A DNA stretch of 64,000 nucleotides from Saprospiraceae bacterium (lineage in GTDB: Bacteria > Bacteroidota > Bacteroidia > Chitinophagales > Saprospiraceae). Where the stretch lies: NCBI GenBank assembly GCA_016713025.1, contig JADJPZ010000004.1, positions 682,001-746,000 on the forward strand, read 5' to 3'. Each line of letters starts with the position of its first letter. Position 1 is the first letter of the stretch. Position numbers and translations under genes: made by a program. The notes under the pieces are model-generated. The model did not search any database. It saw only the letters and a program-made list of their open reading frames with translations, and was not told where the DNA came from. Below, piece after piece: positions 62,671-64,000 of this stretch.

Positions 62671-64000
62671 TCAGACTAATATCAAGTACAATATCTGAGC
62701 AAACAATATTTTTAAAACTAAGGAAATGGGAAACATAAAAGAATACCCGATGCCTGGAACCCTGTTTTTCGTAATATCAGTGGCAAAATCCAATATTGCC
62801 GGCTGGTTGGCCGAAAACCCAAGTAAGAGGGAGTAAGGGATTTTGATCAGTTTGTATCCAATCCAAAGACTCAGCATAGCCGAAACTATACTCAGCATGG
62901 TTCCAGCTGCAAAAATCTGAATCCAGGCTCCATCATTCAGACTCTGTAAAAGTGTGTTGCCTGACCTGATCCCTATTACAGCAAGTAAAAGGGTGAGTCC
63001 CAACTGATTGAGCGTTACGTTTGATCCATAAGGCAATGTCCATACTATCGGGCCGGTTCGCCGGAGAGTACCCAGGATTAATCCCATGATCAGAGGTCCG
63101 CCTGCAAAACCAAATTTAAATACCAAACCACCGGGTAATGTAAATTCTATCATCCCTAAGATAAGACCTAATGCCAGCCCAATCCCGAAGGAAAACAAAT
63201 CTATTTTATTGGATGCATAGTAGCTGTCTCCAAATAGTTTTTGAATGCTCTTAATGTCTTCCCGTCTTGCAACAAACCTGATTCGGTCTCCCGGTTCCAG
63301 GATAGTATCGCTTTTTGCAAGCATTTCGATATCGCCTCTCCGGATACGTGTTATCACAGCATTGTACTTTTCATGAAGATTCAATGAAGAAAGCTCTTTT
63401 CCCACCACATCAGGATTGGATACAAAAATTCTTACAATGTCATACTCTTTTCTATCATAAGTCATATTATTAATAGCTTCTTTGCCCATGACTCTTTGGG
63501 CTTCATCCAGTTCTTCCTGTGTGCCTACAATGATGACTGTATCACCAAGGCTCAATTTGATGTCAAAATTTGACAATACAGTGCCATGAATCTTACTATC
63601 TATTCTGCCAAAAACGATGTTCCAATTGTACTCACTTATGATATCACGAAGTTGTTTTCCGGTCATTTCGCCATTTGTGATTTCAATTGCTCTACTGGTA
63701 AGATTTTCATCGAGAGGATATTCCTTTCGCAGCATTTGTTTTTCAGCATGATAATCTACTTTGAGAAATCGCTCCATGATTTTAATGGCTATCATTACAC
63801 CCAGGACACCCATTGGATAAGAAAATGTATATCCTACCACCATATGTTGGATGGCATCGGTATTTCCTTTTTCCTTAAGATTGACCATGTCTATGACACC
63901 TGCCAAAGCAGTTGTATTGGTCGAACTACCGGTATAAATCCCCACTATCGTCGCTTTGTCAAATCCCATAAGATAATAAATCACTATCGTCAGAAGGGCT
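62671..64000 (-). CDS. AspT/YidE-type transporter, C-terminal part (cut by window edge)
   Basis: At least 442 codons open to the window end; the GTG at 63984 is not the true start. Visible parts are the end of a first membrane block with GIYTGSSTNTTALAGV, then two TrkA-C domains (about 75-250, with VIVGTQEELDEAQRVMG and EPGDRIRFVARREDI), then a second membrane block with GFAGGPLIMGLILGTLRRTG and LGFSANQPAILDFATD. This duplicated plan matches putative YidE/YbjL/AspT aspartate-alanine exchanger family proteins. The substrate is unknown. Confidence 0.88.
   Translation of the reverse strand, partial: ALLTIVIYYLMGFDKATIVGIYTGSSTNTTALAGVIDMVNLKEKGNTDAIQHMVVGYTFSYPMGVLGVMIAIKIMERFLKVDYHAEKQMLRKEYPLDENLTSRAIEITNGEMTGKQLRDIISEYNWNIVFGRIDSKIHGTVLSNFDIKLSLGDTVIIVGTQEELDEAQRVMGKEAINNMTYDRKEYDIVRIFVSNPDVVGKELSSLNLHEKYNAVITRIRRGDIEMLAKSDTILEPGDRIRFVARREDIKSIQKLFGDSYYASNKIDLFSFGIGLALGLILGMIEFTLPGGLVFKFGFAGGPLIMGLILGTLRRTGPIVWTLPYGSNVTLNQLGLTLLLAVIGIRSGNTLLQSLNDGAWIQIFAAGTMLSIVSAMLSLWIGYKLIKIPYSLLLGFSANQPAILDFATDITKNRVPGIGYSFMFPISLVLKILFAQILYLILV

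Overview
The window is a stretch of a Bacteroidota chromosome, most likely from the Saprospiria / Saprospiraceae group. The evidence is the AT-rich sequence, promoters with the TAnnTTTG -7 box, few Shine-Dalgarno sequences, a TonB receptor paired with a DUF5689 lipoprotein, a DUF1800-DUF1501 pair ending in a type IX secretion sorting domain, a TPR/DUF4292/EnvC cluster, and several lipoproteins. Placement below phylum rests on gene content only.

Layout. 1-4.2 kb (+): the end of queA, a DUF2795 protein, cmk and an exported M16 protease. 4.5-10.6 kb (+): the most unusual block, with two coiled-coil proteins of unknown function, a substrate-binding protein fused to an OmpA peptidoglycan-binding domain, a Uma2 nuclease-like protein, and an ABC permease and ATPase. 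10.8-15.8 kb: TonB receptor and DUF5689 lipoprotein. 16-23.9 kb: recF, DUF1800/DUF1501, a HEAT-cyclophilin lipoprotein and a metallophosphoesterase. 24.1-34 kb: an exported endonuclease/phosphatase-fold protein, a fatty acid desaturase, a DEAD-box helicase, typA, an SDR, a small exported protein, an Lrp/AsnC regulator and a TraB-like protein. 34.1-40.6 kb (-): EnvC/DUF4292/TPR and an Mla-type lipid transport operon. 41.2-46.8 kb: LolA-like protein, flotillin/NfeD, pyk and trmD. 47-56.8 kb (-): purK-purE, tryptophanase-U32-ferredoxin, an M28 peptidase, and a three-domain kinase-M23-aminotransferase locus. 57.2-64 kb: small exported proteins, a prolyl oligopeptidase, an M20 dipeptidase, tRNA-Glu and a partial AspT/YidE transporter.

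Two window-wide features stand out. First, eight genes are broken by ten single-base indels, nearly all in short homopolymers. This looks more like consensus error than gene decay, so these genes are probably intact in the organism. Second, the intergenic spaces hold at least three families of short non-autonomous repeats with terminal inverted repeats (families 1, 2 and 3 below), two with recognisable target duplications. A tandem 158-bp element built on the tRNA-Glu 3' end lies near the right edge. No transposase, integrase, phage or CRISPR array is present.
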